Source of the DNA: Polynucleobacter sp. 31A-FELB
GTDB lineage: Bacteria > Pseudomonadota > Gammaproteobacteria > Burkholderiales > Burkholderiaceae
DNA length: 64,000 bases
Direction: 5' to 3'
Assembly: GCF_018882405.1 (NCBI RefSeq)
Contig: NZ_JACVOO010000001.1
Location: 124,001 to 188,000 of the forward strand
The notes below the pieces were generated by a model. It worked only from the letters and a program-made list of their open reading frames with translations. It had not been told where the DNA came from and made no database searches. Position numbers and translations under genes: made by a program. Positions within the stretch are counted from its first letter, which is position 1, and every line of letters begins with the position of its first letter. Positions 19,177-29,000 of the stretch are shown here, piece by piece.

Positions 19177-21105
19177 CTAGCTAGGCTCGGGTCCGACTTT
19201 CTGGGAAATATCCTGCTGGAGTCGGGCAACGAAGGCATCAAGAGGCATTACGCCTAAATCCACTCCGCCACGGGCACGAACGGCCACCGAATTACTTTCT
19301 GCTTCTTTATCCCCTACAACTAACAAAAATGGGAGCTTCTGTAATGCGTGCTCGCGTATTTTATACGTAATTTTCTCATTCCGCAAATCCGATTCGACTC
19401 TAAACCCTTGTTTTTTCAGAGATTGCTGGACTTTTTGTGCGTATGCAGCGGAATTATCCGAGATATTGAGGACTACAGCCTGGGTCGGAGCAAGCCAAAC
19501 CGGCATGTTTCCAGCGTGGTTTTCGATCAAAATACCGATAAAACGCTCTAAAGAGCCCACAATTGCTCTGTGAAGCATCACAGGAGCCTTGCGAGCGTTC
19601 TCTTCGGTGACATATTCGGCGCCTAAACGGGCTGGCATCGAGAAATCCACCTGAATCGTGCCGCACTGCCAAGTACGCCCAATCGAGTCCTTGAGGTGAT
19701 ATTCGATCTTAGGACCATAAAAAGCACCCTCGCCTGGCAATTCTTCCCATTCTTGTCCTGAAGCAGTCAAGGCGCCACGTAAGGCAGCCTCAGCCTTATC
19801 CCAAATCGCATCGTCACCAACACGCTTTGCCGGACGTAAAGCTAACTTGACGGCAACTTCAGTAAATCCAAAGTCTTGATAAACCTCACGAACAGCCTTA
19901 TCAAATGCAGCTACTTCTGACTGAATCTGATCTTCAGTACAGAAAATATGGCCATCATCCTGCGTGAAACCACGTACACGCATCAGGCCGTGTAATGCGC
20001 CCGATGGTTCATTGCGGTGACATTGACCGAACTCGCCATAACGTAATGGCAACTCACGATAACTATGTAAGCCTGAGTTAAAAATCTGAACGTGTCCCGG
20101 GCAGTTCATCGGCTTTAACGCATAAGCGCGATTCTCTGACTCGGTCGTAAACATGTTTTCTTTGTAGTTATCCCAGTGACCAGACTTCTCCCACAATCCA
20201 CGATCGAGAATTTGTGGAGCCTTGACCTCTTGATAACCTTCGCGCTGATAAACGCGACGCATGTATTGCTCAACTTCTTGCCAAATTGACCAGCCTTTTG
20301 GATGCCAGAAAATTAAACCGGGTGCTTCAGGCTGAAAGTGGAATAAGTCTAAGAACTTACCGAGACGACGGTGGTCTCGCTTCTCAGCCTCTTCGAGCAT
20401 ATGTAAATGCGCATCTTGATCTTCTTTTTTCAACCAAGCTGTACCGTAGATCCGTTGCAGCATCTCGTTCTTGCTATCGCCACGCCAGTAAGCGCCAGCA
20501 ACGCTCAGAAGCTTAAATACCTTAAGCTTGCCAGTGGATGGCACATGGGGTCCACGACATAAGTCAGTGAACTTACCTTCGGCATACAAGGAAACATCTT
20601 CACCTTGCGGAATACTAGAAATGATTTCTGCCTTGTAGTTTTCGCCTTGATCTTTAAAAAACTTCACCGCTTCATCACGGGGCATCACTGTGCGAATCAC
20701 TGGCTCATCTTTTTTAGCCAGCTCAGCCATTTTCTTTTCAATCGCTACCAAGTCTTCTGGTGTGAATGCGCGATGAAATGAGAAGTCGTAATAGAAACCG
20801 TTTTCGATCACAGGCCCAATAGTGACTTGCGCTTCTGGAAAGAGTTCTTTAACGGCGTAGGCCAACAAGTGCGCTGTGGAATGACGAACAATCTCGAGAG
20901 CTTCTGGGCTTTTATCGGTAATGATGGCCAAGTGACTGTCTTTGTCGATAACAAAGCTAGCATCAACCATCTTGCCATCAACAATGCCACCAAGAGCTGC
21001 TTTGGCAAGACCGCTACCAATGCTTTGGGCAACATCAAGAACACGGACGGGAGCGTCAAACTCACGTTTAGATCCATCTGGCAGAGTAACTACAAGCATG
21101 ACCAC
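19177..21105 (-). CDS. thrS: Threonyl-tRNA synthetase
   Basis: ThrRS of 642 residues. The N-terminal TGS domain ([19 protein letters not shown]) is followed by the editing domain ([16 protein letters not shown], later [19 protein letters not shown]), the class II core with MNCPGH and RVRGFTQDD, and the anticodon-binding domain. It is the first gene of thrS-infC-rpmI-rplT-pheST. A terminator and tRNA-Val lie upstream, so thrS must have its own promoter between about 21106 and 21156. Confidence 0.97.
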   Translation of the reverse strand: MVMLVVTLPDGSKREFDAPVRVLDVAQSIGSGLAKAALGGIVDGKMVDASFVIDKDSHLAIITDKSPEALEIVRHSTAHLLAYAVKELFPEAQVTIGPVIENGFYYDFSFHRAFTPEDLVAIEKKMAELAKKDEPVIRTVMPRDEAVKFFKDQGENYKAEIISSIPQGEDVSLYAEGKFTDLCRGPHVPSTGKLKVFKLLSVAGAYWRGDSKNEMLQRIYGTAWLKKEDQDAHLHMLEEAEKRDHRRLGKFLDLFHFQPEAPGLIFWHPKGWSIWQEVEQYMRRVYQREGYQEVKAPQILDRGLWEKSGHWDNYKENMFTTESENRAYALKPMNCPGHVQIFNSGLHSYRELPLRYGEFGQCHRNEPSGALHGLMRVRGFTQDDGHIFCTEDQIQSEVAAFDKAVREVYQDFGFTEVAVKLALRPAKRVGDDAIWDKAEAALRGALTASGQEWEELPGEGAFYGPKIEYHLKDSIGRTWQCGTIQVDFSMPARLGAEYVTEENARKAPVMLHRAIVGSLERFIGILIENHAGNMPVWLAPTQAVVLNISDNSAAYAQKVQQSLKKQGFRVESDLRNEKITYKIREHALQKLPFLLVVGDKEAESNSVAVRARGGVDLGVMPLDAFVARLQQDISQKVGPEPS

Positions 21106-21156
21106 CCCATCTTATTAAGATTCAGTCGATTGACTGATGTACTGCATAACATCCAC

Positions 21157-21196
21157 CAAAAAGAAAGCGCGGGAGCTTTTCGGCAACCGCGCACTT
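21157..21196 (-). terminator. Terminator between tRNA-Val and thrS
   Basis: On the minus strand a GCGCGG/CCGCGC stem with a 14-base loop is followed by TTTCTTTTT. It lies 17-56 bases downstream of tRNA-Val and should end its transcript before thrS. Confidence 0.75.
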
Positions 21197-21212
21197 TTGG
21201 GTCTTTATTCGT

Positions 21213-21289
21213 TGGTAGGCTCGATTGGACTCGAACCAACGACCCCCACCATGTCAAGGTGGTGCTCTAACCAGCTGAGCTACGAGCCT
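21213..21289 (-). tRNA. tRNA-Val (anticodon GAC), integration site of the island
   Basis: A complete 77-nt minus-strand tRNA with encoded CCA. The acceptor stem AGGCTCG pairs with CGAGCCT; T8-A9 are canonical; the anticodon stem CCACC/GGTGG holds loop TTGACAT, anticodon GAC. The T-arm has GGTTCGAGTCC. Its 5' half (the right side here) is duplicated at 32953-32989 next to relA, showing that an element recombined inside this gene and rebuilt it. A TAAAAT hexamer about 10 bases upstream of the tRNA could be a -10 box, but I see no good -35 box. Confidence 0.96.
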
Positions 21290-21469
21290 AATCTGTTTAT
21301 TTTACCCTATTGATCTCCACCACTTGTGCATTACTACCATCACCCTGCAAGCCATGATTTATATGGCATTGCGAGTGTATCGATGTATGGCACTTTGAGA
21401 TGTAAACACACTCATGCATATAGTAATTGCACCATTTGCAAACACCTCAAGAATATTCAAAAACTTGTC

Positions 21470-21513
21470 TGGGCCCAAATTGGGCCCATTTTGGGACAGT
21501 TTTGGGCCCAAGC
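21470..21513. repeat. Four 11-bp tandem repeats, probable integrase arm-type sites
   Basis: Four copies with an 11-bp period: TGGGCCCAAAT, TGGGCCCATTT, TGGGACAGTTT and TGGGCCCAAGC, starting at 21470, 21481, 21492 and 21503. Three contain the 8-bp palindrome TGGGCCCA. They lie between tRNA-Val and the integrase gene. Phased short repeats in this position are typical arm-type binding sites for the N-terminal domain of tyrosine integrases; binding is inferred. Confidence 0.65.
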
Positions 21514-21554
21514 TATAAATTTCTCGAGATGAACTATGAACACCACTCCACTAC

Positions 21555-21589
21555 TTTTCTCACTCTATACTATATATAGAGTGAGAAAA
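21555..21589. repeat. Perfect 15-bp inverted repeat
   Basis: TTTTCTCACTCTATA and its exact reverse complement are separated by 5 bases. It lies 13 bases beyond the stop codon of the RHH gene. There is no T-run after the stem in either direction, so it is a poor intrinsic terminator. It could be an operator or a recombination-protein site. Confidence 0.6.
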
Positions 21590-21601
21590 AAATCGTAAGA
21601 C

Positions 21602-21790
21602 TTATTTGCTCTCTGGGTTGATTTGCAAAAACTGCTCTAGTGCAATTCGAACAATATCCGAACGACTGGGAATAGAGCCCATTCCCTTGGATAGCTCAAT
21701 GCGTTTTTGGTCAATGGCCGACAAAAATGATTCATCAACTCTGACTGCCAACTGTTTGCTCTCGCCGCTTAATTTCATAAAACCACCCAT
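21602..21790 (-). CDS. Small ribbon-helix-helix (CopG-like) protein
   Basis: A 62-residue protein with the pattern of a ribbon-helix-helix DNA-binding dimer: a beta strand (SKQLAVRVDESFLSAID) followed by two helices (DQKRIELSKG, then SRSDIVRIALEQFL). Likely a repressor of island genes or a regulator of excision. It is divergent from the Xis-like/integrase pair with a 129-base AT-rich gap between. The start may be the first or fifth codon (MGGFMKL). Confidence 0.6.
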   Translation of the reverse strand: MGGFMKLSGESKQLAVRVDESFLSAIDQKRIELSKGMGSIPSRSDIVRIALEQFLQINPESK

Positions 21791-21919
21791 TTGAATTATT
21801 TGTTGTTTTTATATTGTCTCATTTGTCATACATATTGACAAATTCAATGTTTTCATATACAATATAGTTGTATTACAGTAATAAAGTAATTTAAATAACG
21901 TTAACTTCGGGAAATAAAT

Positions 21920-22144
21920 ATGACTACATACATGAAAGCAGCAGAATTGGCAGCCCATATTCCATATAAGGCTCGCTACATTAATGAATACCTAAAAGAT
22001 CGTGTATTCATAGAAGGGACCCACTACGTGCGGCTACCTGGATCCAGACGCATTATGTACATCTGGGAAACCATTCAAACGGATTACCTCAAACAAACAG
22101 CCTTAGAAATTCCAATGGCTAATGGAGGTGTGTGCCATGGGTAG
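21920..22144 (+). CDS. Excisionase-like small DNA-binding protein
   Basis: A 74-residue basic protein with an N-terminal helical part (MKAAELAAHIPYKARYINEYL) and a wing-like segment (GTHYVRLPGSRRIMY), resembling Xis/AlpA-type winged-helix proteins that are often encoded before an integrase. It overlaps the integrase start by 8 bases, which suggests translational coupling. Expected role: control of integration or excision. No close named relative is recognised. Confidence 0.55.
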   Translation: MTTYMKAAELAAHIPYKARYINEYLKDRVFIEGTHYVRLPGSRRIMYIWETIQTDYLKQTALEIPMANGGVCHG

Positions 22145-23387
22145 TATTCGCACACGAGCAGAGTCCAATGCCCTCTTTTTTGATTTTCGCTATCGCGGCA
22201 TCCGCTGCAAAGAACTTACCAAGCTCAAGCCCACTAAGGCAAATATCTTTAGATTGGAAGCAATCATGAAGACTATTCAAAAGGAGATAGACGAAGAAAC
22301 CTTCTCCTATCGCAAATACTTTCCCAATAGCAAACGTGCGGATTTATTTGAAAGCGCAGCTCCATGCACTACATCCACTACCAATGAAGAGTTATTGGCT
22401 GGCGCACAAGTCGCTGCTCTCGAGATGCGCAATACAGGCGCAAAACAAGCAATCATCAATATTGATGGCATGCCTAGCTTCTCCGAATTTTCCGATCTTT
22501 GGTTTACTGAACGTCAAATTAGTTGGAAGCGCTCCACTCAGGGGAAAGTAAAAGACATTCTAGTCAAGCACCTTGTACCCCGCTTTCGCGGAAGACGCGT
22601 CCACGAAATTTCCAAAGCCGACATCCTGTCTTATCGCGGACTTCTTGCAAAGCCCAATGAAGATGGAAAGGTCTTGTCAGCCACTCGGATCAATGGGATT
22701 CTGAACATCTTGAAACAAATTCTGACTGAAGCAGCTGATCGCCACGAATTTGAAATAGGTTTTCGCGGCATTAAACCCTTGCGGATCCCCAAGATAAAGA
22801 TTGAGCCCTTCTCCCTACTAGAGGTTGGACAAATCCTGGAGGCAGCCCCCAAGGAATATAAACCCTATCTCACCACGGCTTTTTTTACTGGTATGCGCAC
22901 CTCTGAATTACTTGGCCTTACTTGGGCCAGTGTTGATTTAAAAAACGCTAGCCTAACTGTTGAACAAGCTTGGGTAGGCGGTGAAATTGATTCGACCAAA
23001 ACCGCTGGATCCGAGCGAACCATTGATTTATCTACTCCGGTTATTCAAGCCTTACTCGAGCAACGCAAAATTACAGAATCCATTAAATCTGAATACGTCT
23101 TTTGCTCAAGCAATGGCACCCCCTTTAGTCGCCACAACTTTGCTAATCGCATCTGGCACCCCCTGCTAACGCAATTAAACATTAAGCGACGACGACCCTA
23201 TCAAACTCGTCATACAGCAGCAACGCTTTGGCTAGCTTCAGGTGAAAACCCAGAGTGGATTGCGCGGCAAATGGGTCACACGTCGACTCGCATGCTTTTT
23301 ACTACCTATTCAAGGTATGTACCTAACCTTACCCGCAAAGACGGCTCAGCTTTTGAGCAACTACTGAACTCTCAACTTCCAGGATAA
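22137..23387 (+). CDS. Tyrosine-type site-specific integrase
   Basis: Island integrase. The N-terminus (about residues 1-65) matches the Arm-DNA-binding DUF3596 type seen in tRNA-targeting integrases; a core-binding domain follows (about 105-195), then the catalytic domain. Catalytic residues: Arg in TGMRTSELLGL; YQTRHT in place of HxxRH (the first His is Tyr, a known variant); His in MGHTSTRM; and nucleophile Tyr in TTYSRYV. I start it at the ATG at 22137 because GGAGGTG lies 7 bases upstream; an in-frame ATG at 22122 is upstream of that site. It probably acts on the tRNA-Val att sites. Confidence 0.93.
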   Translation: MGSIRTRAESNALFFDFRYRGIRCKELTKLKPTKANIFRLEAIMKTIQKEIDEETFSYRKYFPNSKRADLFESAAPCTTSTTNEELLAGAQVAALEMRNTGAKQAIINIDGMPSFSEFSDLWFTERQISWKRSTQGKVKDILVKHLVPRFRGRRVHEISKADILSYRGLLAKPNEDGKVLSATRINGILNILKQILTEAADRHEFEIGFRGIKPLRIPKIKIEPFSLLEVGQILEAAPKEYKPYLTTAFFTGMRTSELLGLTWASVDLKNASLTVEQAWVGGEIDSTKTAGSERTIDLSTPVIQALLEQRKITESIKSEYVFCSSNGTPFSRHNFANRIWHPLLTQLNIKRRRPYQTRHTAATLWLASGENPEWIARQMGHTSTRMLFTTYSRYVPNLTRKDGSAFEQLLNSQLPG

Positions 23388-23389
23388 AA

Positions 23390-23947
23390 ATGAATACCCC
23401 ATATTACCTAATGACACAACAGGACAAAGAATATCTACTTCGTGGCGAGGAATTTCTTCGCAATCTTCTCAAAACAAGATTGATCGACTTTTCTATTAAT
23501 GAAATCAAAGCGGCAGGTTATACATGCCCTGACTATCGCTCGCTTTATTTGCTTGGAAGAGATTTACCCCCAGTTCCAGCCATCTACTTTCTCTTTAATC
23601 AAGCCGGCGGAATCTACTACATTGGCCAAAGCGTGAATGTCTTTAAACGTATCTGCTCAGGACATACAAAAACGATGGGCCGCAACTGGACCAAGCTTTC
23701 CATTCTGGGACTAAAACCAGGTGCAACTCAAGAACAATTGAACTATGCCGAAGCGATGTTTATTTTTATTCATCAACATAAACGTTCTCGTAATAAACAT
23801 GGCAAGACTTTGGTTGACATGAGTTTTAAAGAGGTAATACATCGTTTTGATGCTCAATTTGAAGAAACCATCTTTCCAATTGCACTTTTAGATATAGCTC
23901 AATTTATTGAATATTGGCAAAGAAATGAGGCTTTATTCCAAAAATAA
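23390..23947 (+). CDS. GIY-YIG nuclease-domain protein
   Basis: A 185-residue protein beginning 2 bases after the integrase stop, so it is in the same operon. The central part has the GIY-YIG fold signature: IYFLFNQ...GIYYIGQS (about residues 64-83), then NVFKRICSGH with the conserved Arg and His, and a Glu in the NYAEAMFI helix. Such nucleases occur in mobile elements as homing or anti-competitor enzymes; a role here is unknown. The N-terminal 60 residues are unassigned. Confidence 0.7.
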   Translation: MNTPYYLMTQQDKEYLLRGEEFLRNLLKTRLIDFSINEIKAAGYTCPDYRSLYLLGRDLPPVPAIYFLFNQAGGIYYIGQSVNVFKRICSGHTKTMGRNWTKLSILGLKPGATQEQLNYAEAMFIFIHQHKRSRNKHGKTLVDMSFKEVIHRFDAQFEETIFPIALLDIAQFIEYWQRNEALFQK

Positions 23948-24287
23948 GATCGGAGAGCTATGGGGGCGGACTACCAAATACTCATAATATTTGAACAATA
24001 AAGGCTATTTGCGAACAGAATAAGCGGCTTAAAAGAGAATGCTTGAATGTTGGCTGCACCCGGACCTACCTCAACCACCCAAACTTCACCCCCCCCCATC
24101 ACCTACAGTCGTAATCCGTTGCCCTCGGTTCGAGCAAAGATCGAGGGGCCAAGAATTAGAAAAAAAATCAATAGCCTGCAAAGATGCAGGCTATTTTTAC
24201 CCAAAATAAACTTGGAGCACTCAAAGAAATGAGTGAAACGCGAGGCTTACAAATCTTAAAATCTATTTCGAGGCTGCTATAGGCTAA
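23948..24287. other. Non-coding gap between the nuclease and hipA genes
   Basis: No credible gene is seen in these 340 bases. The stretch contains a C-run of eight near 24090, a hairpin CCTCG...CGAGG near 24125-24148, and a strong terminator at 24163-24198. Short frames here have no recognisable features. Confidence 0.6.
24163..24198. terminator. Bidirectional Rho-independent terminator
   Basis: A perfect 9-bp stem ATAGCCTGC/GCAGGCTAT with a 6-base loop is preceded by an A-run and followed by a T-run. It separates the plus-strand integrase operon from the convergent minus-strand hipBA genes. Confidence 0.88.
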
Positions 24288-25568
24288 TTACAGCAACTTT
24301 AAATTAGACCAAACTTCGTTCGTTAATTTGTCGTTTACCCCAACTTCCTTAGCAAACAACCTCCAGGAGCTAACAGCTCTTTTCACATCATCTAATATCA
24401 ATTCTGGTTTTTTAATATCAAATTGTTTTGCTAGTGCCAGTAAGTCCGCTCTCGTATGTCCATCGAACTTGCCATTAATGCCGCATAAATGTTGATAAGT
24501 CCATTCGCCTTTTGGGTTATATGCATACATCACATCATAAGCAGGTGCTAATTTCCAAACGCCATCTGGACCCATTAAGAAGCCAAAGTTCTTAGTATGG
24601 TCATCACAATTGCGAGCCATGATATTAAAAGCGACACGTCTAAATGCCTGGGATAAAGCGTCATGCCCTAAGCTGAGCGCATTGATTGCTCTTAAGTACT
24701 GCTGATAGTCATGCACGCCTTTTAGTCTGAAATCCATTTCCATCAATCCACATAACGATTGATAAAAGATCTTTTGATTGCCCTCTCGATCGAAGCGCTT
24801 GGTCATAAAATGTGAGCGGCCATTTTCTTCAAACAGTTTGGACTCAGCCATATCTATACCAGCTGCTTTTGCCATCAAGTAGTAGGCATACTCTACCTTG
24901 CCGTAGCCTTCTGATAAACCAAGCTCAGTATCCTCACCCACACCATCAAACTTTAAAAGCCAGTGCTCTGAGCCCGGTGGCGCATCAAACTGACCACCAA
25001 ATACTTCATTAGTTTTGGGATTCCAAGCAATTACCGCTTTTGCTCTTGCGCCACCAGCAGAAGTGCCAACTGACAGTAAGTCTTGCAAAGATTCCTCGGG
25101 AGTATCTTCCAAATTACCCGTTAGCGCCCTTCTTGCCATCTCGACAAGATTGGACATTTCTAAAGCAGCTTTATTTTTAACAATATCTTTAGTGGCTGGC
25201 ACAAACTCAAATGCGCCCATTGCTCTTTTGCCTGTATAGGCCAATCGATCCAACACAGTCACATCTCTTGGCAAAATACCTTTTGAGGCCATGTATTGAT
25301 TAACCAAGGCGTTACCAAAATCATCTGGCAACGAGTCGACTAAAAATGCTGGCAAGCCTCGATAGGTTCGCTCTGGTAGATCGTTAAATCGTTGTATTTG
25401 AGAAGGATTCTGACGTAAGTCATCGATAGGTAAATTAATCGGTGCAATATCTAAATTCAACTTCAGAAACTGTGGGTCAAACTGTGTATTCAGTTGACCG
25501 CTAGCATCTACAGCGATAGCGCAGACTCTTTGTCCCCAAAGGTTGACTGAGATTGCGGGAACACTCAT
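24288..25568 (-). CDS. hipA: HipA-family toxin kinase
   Basis: Toxin of a type II toxin-antitoxin pair, 426 residues. HipA kinases phosphorylate glutamyl-tRNA synthetase or similar targets and induce dormancy. Visible features: the couple_hipA N-terminal domain with FLVDSLPDDFGNALV; the Ser-containing loop SVGTSAGGARAK (autophosphorylation/ATP region); the catalytic NIMARNCDDHTKNFGFL; and the metal-binding LAPAYDVMY. Full length with intact catalytic residues, so probably active. It overlaps hipB by 4 bases (ATGA). Confidence 0.92.
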   Translation of the reverse strand: MSVPAISVNLWGQRVCAIAVDASGQLNTQFDPQFLKLNLDIAPINLPIDDLRQNPSQIQRFNDLPERTYRGLPAFLVDSLPDDFGNALVNQYMASKGILPRDVTVLDRLAYTGKRAMGAFEFVPATKDIVKNKAALEMSNLVEMARRALTGNLEDTPEESLQDLLSVGTSAGGARAKAVIAWNPKTNEVFGGQFDAPPGSEHWLLKFDGVGEDTELGLSEGYGKVEYAYYLMAKAAGIDMAESKLFEENGRSHFMTKRFDREGNQKIFYQSLCGLMEMDFRLKGVHDYQQYLRAINALSLGHDALSQAFRRVAFNIMARNCDDHTKNFGFLMGPDGVWKLAPAYDVMYAYNPKGEWTYQHLCGINGKFDGHTRADLLALAKQFDIKKPELILDDVKRAVSSWRLFAKEVGVNDKLTNEVWSNLKLL

Positions 25569-25903
25569 TGCTTATCCTTTGTTGTAGCTGCCTTCTTACC
25601 AAACCGTCTTGCATTCTTGCGCTCATGCCCAAGATCAACTGCATCTAGCGGCGATACCTGCGACACCGGAATTAGTTGAAGCACTTGATCCAAGCCGCCC
25701 AATACTCGCAGTAATCCTAGCAAAGTTGATAAACGAATATCTTCGCCTGCCTCCGCTTTAGCGATGGAACCTGCAGCAACACCTGCCTTTTCCGCCAACT
25801 CTGCTCTTGGCATATTGCGCTGTAAACGTAGGCGACGTAAACGCTGTCCAAGCTCTACTTGAAGCTCAGAATTGGTCTTAAACTTGGCTTTTATATTATA
25901 CAT
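25565..25903 (-). CDS. hipB: HipB-like XRE-family antitoxin
   Basis: A 112-residue protein with a Cro/C1-type HTH (about residues 15-72: ELGQRLRRLRLQRNMPRAELAEKA, GVAAGSIAKAE). It lies directly upstream of hipA with overlapping stop and start, the classic antitoxin-first order. The C-terminal tail is basic and probably disordered. It should neutralise HipA and repress the operon; the AT-rich gap at 25904-26064 should hold its promoter. Confidence 0.88.
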   Translation of the reverse strand: MYNIKAKFKTNSELQVELGQRLRRLRLQRNMPRAELAEKAGVAAGSIAKAEAGEDIRLSTLLGLLRVLGGLDQVLQLIPVSQVSPLDAVDLGHERKNARRFGKKAATTKDKQ

Positions 25904-26064
25904 AATAGTAGTAAATATATCATATTATTAGCTTTATTTACTATTTTAATAGAAAATATAGCTATGTAATATTAAGCCAGTTCAAGAAGTACCACCCCCG
26001 CCTTAAGCTTGCCAAAGTCATATTCACGGATACCCCTCCTTTAAAACTTGGGAAAAAGCCTAAT

Positions 26065-29000
26065 CTAGAAAGGTGCACGAACCAAAGCCAGAAGAGATAA
26101 TGCCGCCCTGACCCCAAACATCGCGGCAATCCCCTCATGTTGCGGAACACCCTTCTTCTTGGATATTTGAGTTAAATCGAGATCTACCCGAATCTTCCCC
26201 CTTGTGCTACCTGAATCTTTTGGCTCCAACTCTCTGGCCTGACTTATCTCAAGCTGGTCTTCCCAATATTGCCGCTGGCGCTTAGCGGATGGAAAATCCT
26301 TGCCAACGGATGGGGAATGGGCGATCACTATTGCCTCCTCGATTTTTAACTCACGCAAAAACCAGATCCAGCGCTTAGCTTTTGGCAACGAGTCGGTCTC
26401 AATGGAAAGATGGGTTCCCGCAATCCAAAGCTCAAGAAAGTCACTCAACAATTCTTGAACGCGCTTTTGACAGGCTAACTTCTTGCCAAGCCATGGCATT
26501 TCACCTTGATAGACCTTTTTCAGCAATTCACAAGTTGACATAGCAATGCTGAATTGTTCAGGCTTACCAACTAAATCGGCAACTAGCCTATTGGCTTTGG
26601 GTTTTGTTAGTAACACCCCTTTTGAACGCAATACCCCCTGAGGAAGACTTGGTAGCATCTGGATCCATAAATACAAATCCTCCAACCGATAGCCATAGCG
26701 ATCTGACGCCAACTTCAACGGGTACAACTCAGAATCTTCATTCTCAGGCAATGGTGCTGTTTTTGCATATTCAATGAAATTCAGAACCTCTAAAACCTGC
26801 AAAGTTTTTGCCGTTATTTCCTTTGGTGGAATTACCGCTGATGACTTGTTAAATTTTACTGTCGACTTCTTTTTAACTGGGGCGATATTTTTGCCATCCA
26901 ACAACAATCGATCGCAGAGGGAATCCAAATAAACGCCCTGCCTAATCTGAGGAGGCGTAGCAACCGATAGTTTTCTCTCGATTTCGTATAGATATGAAGT
27001 CGAGTAACCACTTAGAGGCTCTAAAGTAGCAATATCCAATTGGGGCGTGAGTCTATAGGCCATGCGCCCTAAAATAAAATCCGCCAGGTGGATGTATGAG
27101 CCCATCGTGATATCAAGCCCTGCGTGACCCATCAAGCTACTGATCTGAAGCATCGATCTCGTATTGGTTGGCGCCGATCCTAGCAATGATTGGCGCACGG
27201 ATGCAGAAATCATTAATCTTCTGGAATCATGCTCTGTTGGCAAGAACCATTGCGGCAAAAAAACGCCTTTACCCTGCTCGCCTAACCAGAACATCACCGC
27301 AAGCCAGTTGGCAAAACTATGTCTTAGATGATGAAACCGTAGCCCTTCATCATCATTTAAATGCTTAAGCGCTTTAGTGAGGCGCTCTAAATTGGGGTCT
27401 CTGTCATTGGCCTTGCCATTTTTAACAAATAGATTAAACAAGGGCTCAGCCCCCGTACTCGCCTTGAGCGGATCATGGGTATCGGGATTCTGTGCTTTAT
27501 CGCTTGCCCTGATTTGATTGCGGCGAAGCACCCATAAATTACGCACTGCAATTAATGCATGTGCAGGCATTAAAGCAAAAGCCGGCAAAAGTCGATTAGC
27601 AGAGCGTGACTTAAGTTCACGCAATCCATTTTTACAAATTTCAATCCAAAATTCAGGCGGGGTCTCCTGTGTAATGGAGACACCTTCAATAAAGTCGATA
27701 TCTTGGATTTGCAAACCCAAGACTTCCGATCGTCGCAAGCCACAGAAAAAACCCAAACTCAGAACAACCTGAAGTTGCTGGACTAGAGCGCTCGCTGCTT
27801 CATTCTTCCCTACCAAACCCCCATAGAGTTTTGTAATTTCTTGCTCAAGGTGATTAGAAATTTGAAGACAAGAATCCAAACTGATCAGATTGGCATCGAC
27901 AGCAGCATTACCACGGCCACTTACTCGAAAAATATCATGGTCGCTTAATGGCACTACACCATGTTTAGATTCCAAATACTGATGTAGTGACTTAAGAGCG
28001 CGGCCCACGATACGGCGAACACCATTTGAGGGCGTATCTTCTAGGGCAACCTGATAGACTTCGAGATAGGCTTCCTCATCACCTAACTTCGTTAAATCCA
28101 GTCGCCCCAGCTGCCCCACTAAGCGCCCGGCAATGCAGTTCACCATTTGATAAGTAGTGCGCGGTCTTTTAACCCTTCGTCCGCGACCCTTGGCTAAAAG
28201 ATACTCCGCTGCCCATAACCCCAGAATGCGTACACTTGGTAGTAGCTCACTATCATTGGCAGCCAACCAGGCCTTTACCCTTTTTTGAGGCTCATCTAGT
28301 TTCGAATTTAATACGCCACCCAATTCTCGCAACTGCACTGGAAGTGCATCATCTTTTTCCATCGGGATATTGCTTTGTTCATGCTCACCCTCTTCGCCTT
28401 CTTCTTGGCTCTCATCGCTTGAATCGCCCACCAAAGAAACGGGGCCTGCCAAGGCGGGCATCTCTCTGCTGGTGAGGCTACTGAAATACTTGGCAGGAGG
28501 ATGAATCAATCGGTCCCAAACATGCTCGGGTAGCGAGGTACTCACAAGGCGATCGCTTGCATATTGAACTAGCCAAGGAGGCATATGCAAATGAAGCCGT
28601 GCCCTTACTCCATCCAAAAGGGCTTTGATTCCACCCGGCAATTTATCTGAAAACTCATGATGTTTTGCGTAAGCGCTAATCAAGCCATAAACATTTTGTC
28701 CATCAGAAACCCGTTTGAGCTCTGGCATCACTAGTTTTTGCTGATCGCTAGAGCTAACTAAGATTAAACGGGTTACTGGGTCAATAAACCAGCGCCGTAA
28801 TACAGGATGTTTGGGAGGGTTTTTTCCTTTAACGGGGTACAAAGAAACCCAGCGTAGCCGCGGATCATGTTTTCCTTCCACAAGAGATTTAAGGAGCTCC
28901 ATCAGAAAAACACTATCCACCAATGCGCCATTTAGCATGGCCGAGAGCAGTACTTGACCCCACCAAGCCTGCGAACCTACGGTACATCGAGTCTCCTTTA

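Noticed and set aside
21326-21532. 68-codon plus-strand frame across the repeats
   Set aside because: The sequence is mostly generated by the TGGGCCCA repeats, has no ribosome site and shows no domain.
21555-21589. Rho-independent terminator
   Set aside because: The stem is strong, but neither side has a T-run following the stem in the direction of transcription.
24047-24232. 61-codon frame in the gap before hipA
   Set aside because: Low-complexity Pro/Thr/Ser start and overlap with the terminator; no ribosome site.
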